Source: Paraphoma chrysanthemicola (Eukaryota > Ascomycota > Dothideomycetes > Pleosporales > Phaeosphaeriaceae). From it: a stretch of 64,000 nucleotides of DNA. A program made the position numbers and the translations under genes. The notes beneath the pieces were generated by a model. That model ran no database searches and was not told the origin of the DNA. It saw only the letters and a list, made by a program, of their open reading frames with translations. Each line of letters opens with the position of its first letter. Within the stretch, counting starts at the first letter, position 1. The stretch covers positions 1,922,001-1,986,000 of the forward strand of contig JAGMWG010000002.1 of assembly GCA_020744225.1 (NCBI GenBank). The letters are read 5' to 3'. Positions 20,869 through 31,828 of the stretch are shown piece by piece.

Positions 20869-22683
20869 AGTTAGGATTAAGAAATTTGATTCGGTCAATG
20901 TACATGGTATTATGTTTATGCCTCATTCTCAATAGTAGGAACCAGCCTCAGCAGGTCATTACAGTCGATCCGACGTCTCAAACGGTCCCATCTCTACCTC
21001 GACTTACCGGCAACTCCTGCCCTTGTGCTACTAATTTCCCATTTCACTTTGACTTTCCAACTCTCTTAGCCTGAGTTGCCTTGTTTCTACGCCTTTCTCA
21101 TCTTCCGACTTGGACTCTCGCTCTCCAACCCCCTCAACACTGATCCACTATAAAGAGCCGCAAGGAGAGGCAGTACCAACAGCATCAAAAACAGATCCAG
21201 CCCCAGCACGTAGCCCTATTCCTTTGGCAGTGCATTCTTTCCGGGATTCACTCCAGCCAAATTTTCCCTCAGCCGAGAGAACCTCTGGATTATGCCGAAA
21301 TACCAAGACCCGTACAGCAGATACCTCACGCACTTCCACTCCTCCCAAACCTCCCATTTTCTCACCTCATGTTGCGTCTGCAGCCCTATTAACGCCAATT
21401 CGGAACTTTCCAATCAGTACAACACACAGCACATCAGAAGAATTGCTGAAGCCTCAACCTGCACATATACGCCGTCTGCACTCCAAAATCATACGGATCC
21501 AACAGCTTCCCTACCACTCCTTGCATGATACAAACAGACACATCCAACCAGACGTACCATGTCCGCAGACTTACTCCTTCGACACCCGAAACCGTTTTTT
21601 AGTCGGGATATAAAATAGCCACAAGTCGTCCAGCAACCATGAATCCAACTGCTTGACCCACAGCGGTGCAAGCAAGAAGAATAATTGGTTCTTGAGCAAC
21701 ATTTGCTGGAAGACGGAGTTTGCGTGACGTGACTGCGATATGACAATGGGGCTCAAAGTGCGCTCGCACGATGTTGGCGGTAACGCGACAGAGCTGTTCC
21801 AGAGAACTGGTATAAGTCGTATAAGTGGCGGTGGATGTGTGTGTAGTTGGAGCTAATGCAGAATTTGTCAAAGTAGCGGCTTGGACGATAGATATATAGC
21901 ACATGGATAAGGTGGGTGAAGTATGGACGCCAAAATGCTGATACGATGAGAAGGGGAATGGTTGACAGTCATGTCATTATATCTTGTAGAATTTTGCTTC
22001 TTGGTTGTTATCCTGCTAACTTGGCATTTCAGCCTACTGCTCCGGTGCGTGCCTCCCAAGCCGCAACGTTGCAAATATATAGCGTGCCCATCAAGAAGCA
22101 GTTGCGATCCCTGTCATTTGCAAGTATTTAGACCCAGCGCAAGACTGATCCCCAGTGTCGAAGAACTGGTTGGCCAGATCTCTTCATCGGGCTCAGGGGC
22201 TTTCTGCTTTGGGGTGGCTGAAGTTGTGGCATGTGGCGAGGCTGTGCTCTAAGTTTGTTGATGATGATTGAGAGCCAGCTCGCTGGGCGCATTCGAAACA
22301 CACTTGCTCTCGGCCGAGAAACTGTAAATTTGCGCGCTCCATTCTCCTTACTAATTCTTCCTAGCTTGCTGTTCCCTCTCCGGAGACGCTTGTGACATCC
22401 GCGGAATCAGCGTCAGACGATGCAGCAACAATACAAATCGTTGCTTGGCTATTTTCGGTTCAACTTCTTCCGACTGTGACAACCACCTCGTAGGCACCCG
22501 TCGTTGCGACTGGGTGAGATGCGCCAACAGTCTCGCCGTGAGCCTGTAGCCTGACCGGAGAGGCTCATGTTTTCAGACAGATGCGCATATGAAATGCTTC
22601 GGTGCTTGAGAATGTGATCAGAAAACTAGTCACTATGATGTGCTCTTGTTTAGAACATTCTTTGCCGTTTGATATCGACGTCT
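20869..22683. other. Intergenic, no supported gene
   Basis: 1.8 kb between the DUF3176 array and the minus-strand membrane-protein gene. An open plus frame at 21110-21613 (non-ATG start) and a minus ATG frame at 21904-21599 were examined; neither shows a known domain or a credible exon structure. Confidence 0.45.
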
Positions 22684-24020
22684 TCACACCATCCTGCCGT
22701 TGAAAAGGCTCGCGTCGCTATCATTCGCTCTCGAATTCTCGTTACAGTAGACAGCATGCGCTGGCCGCGCGAGCGTCGTACTGCCACTGTTCCAGCTGTC
22801 ATGACTGGGCTTCCTCGCCTGCGAGGTCATGGTGGTTTCGCTTTGGACATGGATTTGTGGCACCGCCGGCGGCCGGTCATTCGAAAAGGGACTGAGATGC
22901 TTCGATTTCGGTACGCTTGACTGTGAAGACGAGATGCTGGTATGGACTGGCCTGTGGAAGGGGTCTTCAAGAGCGCTGCATTCGATGAAGTCCTCTCCTC
23001 TAGTCATAGAACGCGACCGCTTGTGACCGCTATCAGTGTTGCGCGACGGCGTGATCGACCCGCGATGGACGCCATTGCCTGCAGAACTAAACTTCCGCGC
23101 GACGATATCATCAAGAACGCTCTTGAAGTCGTCGAGGAAGATGGTATCGGATGCGCACTTGAATACAAGGGCGAACCTCCAATATGGGTTGATGCCGCTG
23201 CTCGCTGTGACCTTGGCTGCACTGACAGCTACGTCCGTGAGCAAGAAGGCGATCGAGAATGCCATGCAGAGCAACATGACTCCGAACCTAGTGTTGATTC
23301 TGATCAATGCGAACAATTTGAAGCCGTACGTCTTCTTGATTGCATCAATCAGCTTCCATGTTGTGAAGATCCACCACGGGTCACGAAGCAATGCTTCCCA
23401 CGGCCGCATACGAACGTTGGCATCGGAGCCGAGGCCGTTGAAGTACGAAAAATTACTCCAAGCTTCAGCCTGCAATAGAAGAGATAGTCAGTATATATCT
23501 CACTCTTGATGTGTGATCAACCACTCACCACCCAAAAGGGCTGCACGCAGAGCAGAGAGATGATGAAGGCGCGCGAGCCCCACAGGGGCAAGAAAGGTCG
23601 GATCTTCAGCCACGAGACGACATTGTGGAGGAAGTACGATATGAAGAGGAGGGTCGCGGTGGCAGACAGATACCAGCCATAAACTGGGTCTTCGACGAAG
23701 ATGAACGTTCCATGCCAGATTGCGAGGACAAGCTTTCATTGATTAGTGACAGTGAGATCGATAATGCTCGCCCGACATACCTCAAGCAGAATGAGCTTGT
23801 GAAGCCATATACCGGAACGATAGTTGCAAAAAACAATCAGAATCAGAATGATCAGGCTGCCAACGTTGTAGCCTTGCGCCCAAGCCTCGAGATATCCTCC
23901 CTCAACAGTCAGGCTGTCTCTTGTTGGCGGCGAGGTTCGTGTTGTCGCGGGTTCCGGGAAGCGTTTCGCAAGCGTCAGCAAATTGTTGCCGATGGTTGGT
24001 GCCATGTCTCCATAGCACAT
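22684..24020 (-). CDS. Fungal multi-pass integral membrane protein
   Basis: Three minus-strand exons: 24020-23781, 23732-23529 and 23469-22684, with introns of 48 and 59 nt; 409 residues from ATG 24020 (a second ATG, MAPTIGNN, follows five codons later). Roughly seven hydrophobic helices lie within the first ~240 residues, for example GSLIILILIVFCNY, LVLAIWHGTFIF, ATLLFISYFLHNVV, FIISLLCVQPFWV and MLLCMAFSIAFLL. The last third is a Ser/Pro-rich cytosolic tail. The blocks RDPWWIFTTW, YGFKLFALIRINTRFGVML and FKCASDTIFLDDFKSVLD resemble a widespread family of seven-helix fungal proteins of unknown function. Role not inferred. Confidence 0.82.
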
Positions 24021-25472
24021 GCCACAGGCATCCGGGAGGTGTCAGACCGAATGCGACCGAGGTCCTTCTTTCGCAGCGGTCAAGTAGCAGTGCTCTTCAG
24101 CACGTCTCGATGGCGTCGTTGCTTGTGATGTCTGGCGGTGCGAAATGTCGAAACAGACCGGAAATTATGGGGCCGTAGGCATTACATACTACACTGACGT
24201 GCCACAGCGGGTGGGCTGTCTTGGGGCATCCCTACCTATGTTTAGATGACCAAATCAAGCTCCGCCCAGTGGCTCGGGAGAGCGGTCGGGGAAAGCGAGG
24301 CTGTCACCGTATGCTGACCGCAGTGAAGATCTTCTACTGTCCAACGAGAACACCAAAGGACGTGGAACAAAGCTGCGGGAAGTCCGCTGCCTATGAGAGT
24401 CCGAACAGTAGTGGTCGTCACACGTCAGTGGTGGCTGCAATGCTCGACATATCGAGTGCGCAATCGAGCAAATGGCAGGAGGCGCGCGGCGGCTTCGACG
24501 GGTTGTTGATCGGCAGACGCAAGGTATCCTGTCCTAACCAGTTTGAAGAAGAAGTGGTCTGACTCGTCGCAACACGTCCGACGCGGTCCTCAGTTCCATT
24601 CAATGCTCGTTTTGCCAGAAGGACCGAGTTGGAGGTCGCATTTGCATGCGTAGCGGTGAGTTTGTTTGCCCGCATTCATCTCGCGAAATGAGACCGAGGC
24701 AGGAAGTTAGCAGTCAGCGCTGTGCGACCCTCCAAAAACGCCTTGTCGAAGGTATGATGTAAGCCATGACCTCGCTCGCAACACACATCCGGCGAGTTTG
24801 CGACGGGTGGCTGACTCCAGTTGCAACGTCAGTAAGACGGGGAAAGTCTGGGGTCGATCAATGTCGGGTGTTGTTTCCTTCCCCGCATGTCGACCAGTCG
24901 CGAGCTCTTGCCGCATTGAGCGTGTCATCGTGGGGAAAACAACAGCGACAGAGTCGATCGAAGTGCAAAGGAATCTTAACTATCGGGACACATACATATT
25001 ATATTGGGGGGAGCGCAATTCCACGTCTAAGCAGCTTTGCAGTCGCGAGACGTCGCCGAAAATCGCACTCGAACCCATAGTGAGCCCACTCACTTCTGAT
25101 ACACATTCACTACCTTGCGCAAACTTGCCTATTCCGGCAACTATGATTATACTGTCGATTGTAGTGCATGTGAATCGAACCATGCGCCGTGTCGCGTAAT
25201 TCTGTTGAGCCGAGACGTTCGAGTATGCCCTCACCTGCCTTTCACTTCAACCTACGTGATTGGGCAATCATGACATGCCATAAATCGCTGCAGCTGTATA
25301 GCTCGGCCTGGAAGACTCCGTGTTGGTTTTCACTTGCTTTTCAGCTATGCCGTGATGCTGAGTTCCTAGGCTCGAGTACTTCGTTCCAAGTTACATGCCT
25401 ACCAAGACGTATCCACACAGGCCATGCACCAGCAGCTTTTTGAATCTTCTTTCATTCTCATAGGGGTGGAAA
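24021..25472. other. Intergenic, no supported gene
   Basis: 1.45 kb between the 5' end of the membrane-protein gene and the 3' end of the RRF gene. Plus frame 24221-24562 was considered but shows no recognisable feature. Confidence 0.45.
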
Positions 25473-26422
25473 CTATTGACTCTCCAACACTTTCTTCGCG
25501 CCATCGCTTATCCTCTTTATTTCTGTATGCCCCTTCTTAACCACCTCTTCCATGCGCTTCTTCGCCTTCTGCAAATCGTCTGGCAGCACTTCTCTATTCA
25601 GCTCAAACTTCCTCAGCCTCTTGTTATGCTCCTGCCGCGCGACCTGTATCGACTTGTCCGCCTTCTCTGACGCCTTGATGGCAGATTCGACAGCAGCGCG
25701 GCGCGATTCGCCTGTTGGTGGCGGCAGCGGGACTTGAATCGTGAGAGGATTGTTCGCGTCGGGCGCAAGTGGTGTGAGAGAGTGTTCAGAGGCGGCGATG
25801 GCGGAGGTTATGTGTTTGATGTGCTGTGCGATGTAAGCTTGTGCTATGGAACATGAAGGCAGGTGATCGTACGGCTTCTTCTCCGCAGATGACGTTCAGC
25901 ATCCTTCCCCTAGGAACGACCTGCGCAATATCACCAAGCTTCACCGTCTCTTTACCGTGCCCCGCCGTGCCCAACTGCACCTTCAGGTTCTCTACAATTT
26001 CTGGATTAAGCTTGCCGCCACCCCGTAATTGACTCAAGTCATGAGAGAGCTTCTCAATGGCCTGGAGTATTTGCGCTTCCAGTCCTGAGACATCGTACGC
26101 TTCGTCCGTCGGTGTTGGCTGACCCGGGTTGGTCACTGGTGGTGATGAATCTGTGCGCGCATGCGATTTGTTTGCCTTGCCGGCCTTTTTGTGTAGCGGG
26201 GAGCTTAATGAAAAGCTTCGAGTCGCTTGAAAGAGACATTGAGGCGCCGTAGCACGGCTGCGAGTTCTATGGATTGTCGTGTGAGCGGACCGTCGATAGC
26301 TGCTCACTCACGCTGCAAGCTTACAGATTCGCCAATGGCAGCTCAAGCGGTCTTGTACTAGGCGAAAGAGCATTCTTGGAGCGCAAACGCAGCGCAGCAC
26401 GCGATAATGCTGTTCGGGACAT
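25473..26422 (-). CDS. RRF1: Mitochondrial ribosome recycling factor
   Basis: Three minus-strand exons: 26422-26325, 26266-25873 and 25823-25473; introns 58 and 49 nt; 280 residues. The start MSRTALSRAALRLRSKN is Arg/Ser-rich without acids, a typical mitochondrial presequence; an upstream in-frame codon at 26524 would extend it. The mature part has the RRF three-helix-bundle/beta-domain order: LEAQILQAIEKLSHDLSQLR, then LNPEIVENLKVQLG, the domain II strand block around LGDIAQVVPRGRMLNVI, IQVPLPPPT, and the C-terminal helix RQEHNKRLRKF ... HTEIKRISDGAKKVLESQ. RRF dissociates post-termination mitoribosomes together with EF-G2. The 3' gene neighbour is on the same strand, not overlapping. Confidence 0.93.
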
Positions 26423-26665
26423 TGTGAATGGTGCTGTAGTGGTAGTGCAATGATCTCTCGTGCTGGGAGCTTCACGAGCACGCGCACAAGCCACTTTGGA
26501 ACACGCGACAAGCGAGGACGTCATTGCCCCATATTCTAGACCACCAAATGTGTATACTCTAGTTCCATCATATTAAACTCCCAAATCCAGCCTCTGAGCT
26601 ACAAGATAGTGGGGAAATCCGCGGAAGAAGTGTAGTGTTGGGTATCATTTCCTTAAACATCGGAC

Positions 26666-27962
26666 TCAACCACCTGCGCCCCCACCTCCTTCACCACCTT
26701 GAAGCAGAAAGTCTAAAAGCGTATGTCGCTTCTCCTTCTCAGTGATGATCATGCACGTTGCTGTAGCAACAATCACCTGATAAAGAGTGCTTCTCTTCAT
26801 TGTCAGGAGCTTCGAATGCTCGCTATCCTCTGTCGATGCCTGGTCCTCCTGCGCCTGATCGTCGAACGGATCCTGTAGAAGCATCGAAGGTGCGTATTCC
26901 TCCACGAGTCGCAGTATTGCAGTATCGAATAGGTCTAGAGTTCCGTTCTTGCTGCAAGCAACCGAGCAGGTGTATTTCCCGAGGCAGACTTCAGGGTGAT
27001 CCTCTCTCTTCTCATCGCCGACCGATGGTATCTGGGCGACCAATTTGAGATGGTTGAAGCGCAAAAGGCCGCCACATCGTCTCGTTTCCTTGACTGTTCC
27101 CGTACCTTTCCAGAAGAAGTCGATACCGGCATATTGGAAGTGGTAGCGTCTTGTCTGTCGCGACAATGGACTCGTCCACTTCAGATACACAACTTCGTCT
27201 GCTCTCTCGGGCTTCGTATCGTCGTGGTCTAGCACATCAGGGTCAGGGCCTTCGCCAGCATTGCGATTGTTCTTCACCGAGTGAACATAATCCTTGCCGT
27301 TCTCGCCCCATAGCCGCCAGGTCCTAACCTTATAACCCTTCAGTTTGCGATCATCAGCTTTGAGGGCCTTCTTATCACCACCGTTATGTCTCCAAGCCAC
27401 TACCCCTCGCGGATCTATGACTCCTGGCTTAGCAATCGAAGGGCCCAGCTGCAACTTGTACTCCTTCCAGAAACAGCCTTCATGAATAAGGACGGCTGGC
27501 TTAGAACCGTGTTTCGAGTTGCCGGCATACAACACGCGAGGAGGAATATGGAAAGCAAGATATGGCCTGTGTAAGAAGAAGGCATTGTCGTCTGGATCTA
27601 CCAAGGGTATGCCCAAGGCTTTGCGCTCTTTCTTCTCCTTTCTTTTCGCTTTCTGCTCCTTTGGCTTGGGACCAGACCAGCGCTCTTTCGCCGGATCTAC
27701 AATGGGCGAAAGGCACTTATGGACCTCGTGCTTGGAGTAGATGTGGAAGATTGACCGTGGGCCTGAACCAGGCGGCACATCATCATCTTCTTCTGTTGGT
27801 AGCCGAACCAGATTCAGGTCGTTAGATCTGGCGGTTCCTGTGACAGTTGCAGAGGTCTATATGGTTAGCTACTGGATCGCAAATCGACATGTGCTGACGT
27901 ACTCTGGGCTCAGCCTCAGCCTCGGCAGCGACTAAAGCGTGCTCTGGATGCTTAGCGGCCAT
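26666..27962 (-). CDS. Conserved hypothetical protein, possibly beta-rich (tubby/LURP-like) fold
   Basis: Two minus-strand exons, 27962-27903 and 27856-26666, with a 46-nt intron (GTACGT ... CATATAG); 416 residues starting MAAKHPEHALVAAEAEAEPR. A Lys/Glu-rich stretch (PKEQKAKRKEKKERK) precedes a region of alternating aromatic and hydrophobic strands (YLAFHIPPRVLYAG, VVYLKWTSPLS, YHFQYAGIDFFWKGTG). This ends in a helical segment STLYQVIVATATCMIITEKEKR and a Gly-rich tail. The strand pattern with a closing helix reminds me of tubby-C2/LURP-like domains, but that is only an impression. No signal peptide. Function unknown. Confidence 0.72.
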
Positions 27963-29131
27963 CACGGTATCCAGATATTACATCGGCCCGTTCCGTTAGC
28001 TGCACTCCACAATATCAGAGGGTTTGAAGCAACTTTGTCGTCCAGATTTCCTTTGAGTTGTCCTGGCCGCATGCTTCATGAGCATTTTGAGGGGCCTTTG
28101 CCAAGACCGCACAGCCTCCACAAACCACCATCGCTTTCGTCGTGTTAATCTTGCAGATCATCGCGGTCCGTAGATTTTCCGTTATATACGAGAACCCAGA
28201 GCCATGTGGTGCCTTCATTGGCTGCAAACTGCCTAGAGACTAGGACTTGATCACGCGATCTGTTGTGAAGTACGAGGCAGACTTCGCAAGACCTAGCAAC
28301 GAAAGACAGCAGCCGCCCTCTCATAGAACTTGGAAAGTAGAAACTAAGAACCTGGTGCGTAGCACAAGATGAACGCTTGCAGTGTTTGCACAACACCTCC
28401 AGAGACTGGTGGAACTATTTCGTGCAGTAAGGGTCTTCAAGCCCGACTATTGCCTATACAATGAAATACACTTCATGGCCTCAATGAGTTAGTACGACCA
28501 AAATTACAAACTTATTGCTAGACTTCCACGCTCGCAAGAGACAGCCATTGATGCGTAGTGTGAGGACGGGCTAGGACGGAATCTTATAGGAAAAGGGCCC
28601 AGTCGAAGCGATGATTGATGTTGCTGCGGTCACAATCCCATAAAGTCCAAAGGAGGCGATATAAGGCGAGGTCCGTCTCGAGGTCTTGGTCTAAGCCTTG
28701 TGTATCGGCTTTGTATGTTCAAGTTGCACAGTCTCGCTGAATGCTGCAGGGATTGGCACCAAGGATGTGACACAACAGAGTGGCTGGCTGAAGCATCAAT
28801 GTCACTTACGCCTGGCGTATTGGCGGTGAATCTTTGGGGTCGTACAGGGCATCAACATGTCTTGGAACGTCGAGCCCATGGCGTTGGGGCTGCCGCCCGG
28901 GTTACGTTGAAAGAGCGTAACATTCGCGCGGGAAGTGAGAGGCAAGGAGTCCGAAACATCGTCGCATGGGCAATGATGCAGCGGCCGCACGTGGCGCTTA
29001 TCGATAAGAACTATCAGCCTCGTGAACGTTGGCCACTGCAACTGATGACGTTGACGACCATTGCATCTTGACAATTGTTTCGGTCGGGAACAGTGTACGA
29101 TCCTGAAACGTCTCCGTGCAATACTTTCTGT
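27963..29131. other. Intergenic (divergent promoter region)
   Basis: 1.2 kb between divergently transcribed genes. A plus frame at 28700-29071 and minus frame 28396-28145 were examined and not supported. Confidence 0.5.
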
Positions 29132-30886
29132 ATGAACCCATCTACTGCCTCAAGATCTTACACCTGCGCACGCTGTCTGCGCGCACAACAGCGTCGCAAC
29201 CTCATTGTGCCACTCTGGACGCAATTCTTCTCTTCCACGCGATATGCAAATTCTGGAGCGAAATTGAAAGAGAGCCAAGATGAGACGGACGAAACCATCT
29301 CAAGAAATCGTCCCGAGCAGCAAAGTGTCGATGGAAAAGATGTAGAGGAAGGCGCATTCACCCGCAGAATGCGGCAGATGAGCGAAGAGGCTCTGGAAAG
29401 CGGAGGACATGGCGCACGAAAAGCTGTGGAAGAAGCTGGCTTCAGTACGGATCTCAAAGCCCAGCTTGAGCAGCGCATCGCAGCCGCAAACCTCAGATCA
29501 TCTGAAGCCGCTCTACCCGCCTCTGCTTCCCGCCACACACGCGAATTAGCCACCAGTGAAGCCTGGACGGGCACCGAGAACATTCACGACGCAAGCCTCC
29601 GCATGCTAAACGATGCCCACAAACCAATGCGACTCGGAAGACCGCCACGGCCGCCCGGTGTCCAGATGCCCAAGTCAATTGACACCGGACGGAATCGAAG
29701 CAAAGAGCAACGCGGAATTCGCCTGGCAAACGCGCGAGATAGGAGCGGCATATATTCCAGCGTGAAGAGTGATGAACAGATGGATGCTGAGGATCGGGCA
29801 AAACACTTGCAGGAACTAAAGGATCGTTTCGATCCACATGCACGAGTGATGGTGCCAGCAGATATTCAAGGTCTTGCATCGTTGGCAAACAAGCGGATAG
29901 AAGATGCCATCGCTCGGGGGCAGTTCAAAAACATACCCCGGGGCAAGGGCACAAATGTGGAGCGAGACCACAATGCATCAAGTCCGTTCATTGATACTAC
30001 CGAGTACTTCATGAACAAGATCATTCAAAAGCAGGAGATTGTTCCTCCTTGGATTGAGAAACAGCAAGAGCTTACCTCGGCAGCTAGCAAGTTTCGCAGT
30101 CGTTTACGTGTCGAGTGGAAGAGGCATGCAGCTCGAATGATAGCTAGCAAAGGAGGATCATTGCTAGATCAAGTGCGGAGAGCAGAGGCGTTTGCAAAGG
30201 CGGAGCTTATATCAAATCCGCTCAAGAGAAAGACAGAGACCCTCACAGCCGTTGATGAAGATGGTCATATATCGCAGATCTCACTCTCAGGAGGATTGAA
30301 ATTCTCACCACCATCAGAGCCCGGCGACGTATCTGTGGTCGCAGAAGAGATCGTAGCGCAAAAGGTCACCCTGAACACAACGCCTGAAGCCATCATGGAA
30401 TCATCTGCAACGCCGCAAGTCGCAAACACATCTACCCAAACAATAGAGATACCAGTCACCACTCCCACACCCACGCCCGCACCTAGCGCTCCAGTCCCAC
30501 CAGCCCCGTTCCCTTTCCGCGATCCTGATTGGGAGCGTATCGAAACAGCCTACTGGACCGTCGTCATCGCCGACCTCAACTCCAAATGCCGCTCCTACAA
30601 CCTCCTGGCTCCCGAGCTGGCCAAGCGGCCCTACTTCAACCTGCAGCGCGAACTCAACAGCTGCTTCGCTGACGTTGCTCCGCAACTCGCCCAAGCAATA
30701 CTCGACCGGGCACGCGCTCCGCCCAAGAAGATGGAAGGGTTCGGCCAGGCCGTGGGCGAAAAGAGTGTGTTTGACAGCCTAGTGGGTGGGCCCGTCAGGA
30801 TCAGAGATGAGCGCAAGACGAAGCAGTACGGCTTTCGACAATTTTGGAATGATTTGTGGGCCGAGAAACCGAAGTCGAGTTACTGA
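29132..30886 (+). CDS. DUF1992 / DNAJC28-like protein, probably mitochondrial
   Basis: Intronless, 584 residues from ATG 29132 (MNPSTASRSYTCARCLRAQQRR); an in-frame non-ATG extension to 29075 is not needed. The Arg-rich, acid-poor start suggests a mitochondrial presequence. The DUF1992 (DnaJ homologue subfamily C member 28 conserved domain, PF09350) core is seen at DNA ~29870-30060: LANKRIEDAIARGQFKNIPRGKG, then DTTEYFMNKIIQKQEIVPPWIEKQQEL. The C-terminal third holds a Thr/Pro-rich linker and a helical segment RIETAYWTVVIADLNSKCRSYN. No J domain is visible. The family's function is poorly known; an organellar role is inference. Confidence 0.88.
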   Translation: MNPSTASRSYTCARCLRAQQRRNLIVPLWTQFFSSTRYANSGAKLKESQDETDETISRNRPEQQSVDGKDVEEGAFTRRMRQMSEEALESGGHGARKAVEEAGFSTDLKAQLEQRIAAANLRSSEAALPASASRHTRELATSEAWTGTENIHDASLRMLNDAHKPMRLGRPPRPPGVQMPKSIDTGRNRSKEQRGIRLANARDRSGIYSSVKSDEQMDAEDRAKHLQELKDRFDPHARVMVPADIQGLASLANKRIEDAIARGQFKNIPRGKGTNVERDHNASSPFIDTTEYFMNKIIQKQEIVPPWIEKQQELTSAASKFRSRLRVEWKRHAARMIASKGGSLLDQVRRAEAFAKAELISNPLKRKTETLTAVDEDGHISQISLSGGLKFSPPSEPGDVSVVAEEIVAQKVTLNTTPEAIMESSATPQVANTSTQTIEIPVTTPTPTPAPSAPVPPAPFPFRDPDWERIETAYWTVVIADLNSKCRSYNLLAPELAKRPYFNLQRELNSCFADVAPQLAQAILDRARAPPKKMEGFGQAVGEKSVFDSLVGGPVRIRDERKTKQYGFRQFWNDLWAEKPKSSY

Positions 30887-31828
30887 TCAAGAGACCTCTT
30901 CCGCAGCGCGCGTGACCACGAAAACCCAGTACAAAGAAAAGTAAAGAAAAACATGCATTGCGCGACACCTCAGACGGCGACAAGATAACGTTGCGTCACG
31001 CATTAGGCAGCAACATGTCTGCTTTCGAGTCGCACGGCACACAATCATCGAAGGACTACCAGACCAACTACGCAATATTACAACATGATATACCCCCCCA
31101 AATCCAGCACCCCCTGCATGCACCTCCAATCCTACATCCATCCGCCGATCATTTTGAAAACGGATATCGGCTCTTCCGATTCTGCACCTACATCCCAAAG
31201 AAGCAATGTGGAGCTTCCAGCGCACACGAACATGCGGCACAGCCCACCACGACTCGAACTCCCAGTCATTACCATGGCTCCACTGTTCCCTGTTTACAGG
31301 ACCACTTTTACCCGGGGGCCCGAGATGCAGGGGCAAGATGGCGACAGGATCTTGCAGCTAAGGCTGGGAAACTGCAGGCGTGGATGGTGGGAGGGTTGCT
31401 CCGCGGATGCGCGAGGGAAAGATACCCGGGGTACTGGGTCGATAATGCAGGAGTGAGGCGGAGCGATCGGTCGATCTGGTGGATGGGGAGGCTGGTCTGT
31501 GGGTATCGTTGCTCGTGTCGAGGTGATTAGACATGGGTCGTCATTGTCTGAGAGTTGAGAAAGGAACGTGTTTGGCATGGATTCTATGTTCGGATATACG
31601 ATGTCATGTCGTACGATGAGATATTTACTATCAAGCTGTATGAGTACTGTCAACGCTATGATACAGTCTGCCAATACAATCTATGAAGCTGCAATGACTT
31701 ACATGCTGTCGTGTATCCAAAAGAGCCTCAACAGTGTAAGAATGCTGTGCATACCCCCAACACCTACTTTCCCTTTCATGCACCTCATCGCCAACAAGGC
31801 ACTTGCTCATCCTCCCGATTCAGATCTC
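30887..31828. other. Intergenic (convergent 3' ends)
   Basis: 0.9 kb between convergent genes. A 190-codon plus frame (30958-31530, ATG at 31015) exists but has no recognisable feature and is heavily overlapped on the other strand. Confidence 0.4.

Noticed and set aside
21110..21613. 167-codon plus frame after the DUF3176 array
   Set aside because: Non-ATG start, low-complexity Thr/Pro/Ser composition and no domain; a fifth DUF3176 relic was considered but no hallmark is present.
21599..21904. 101-codon minus frame with ATG
   Set aside because: No recognisable family, no signal peptide of normal shape, no exon context.
31232..31280. B-box-like GAGTTCGAGTC on the minus strand, possible second tRNA
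   Set aside because: Flanking bases do not form a T stem, acceptor stem or anticodon arm.
30958..31530. 190-codon plus frame between convergent genes
   Set aside because: No conserved-looking block; overlaps equally long frames on the other strand.
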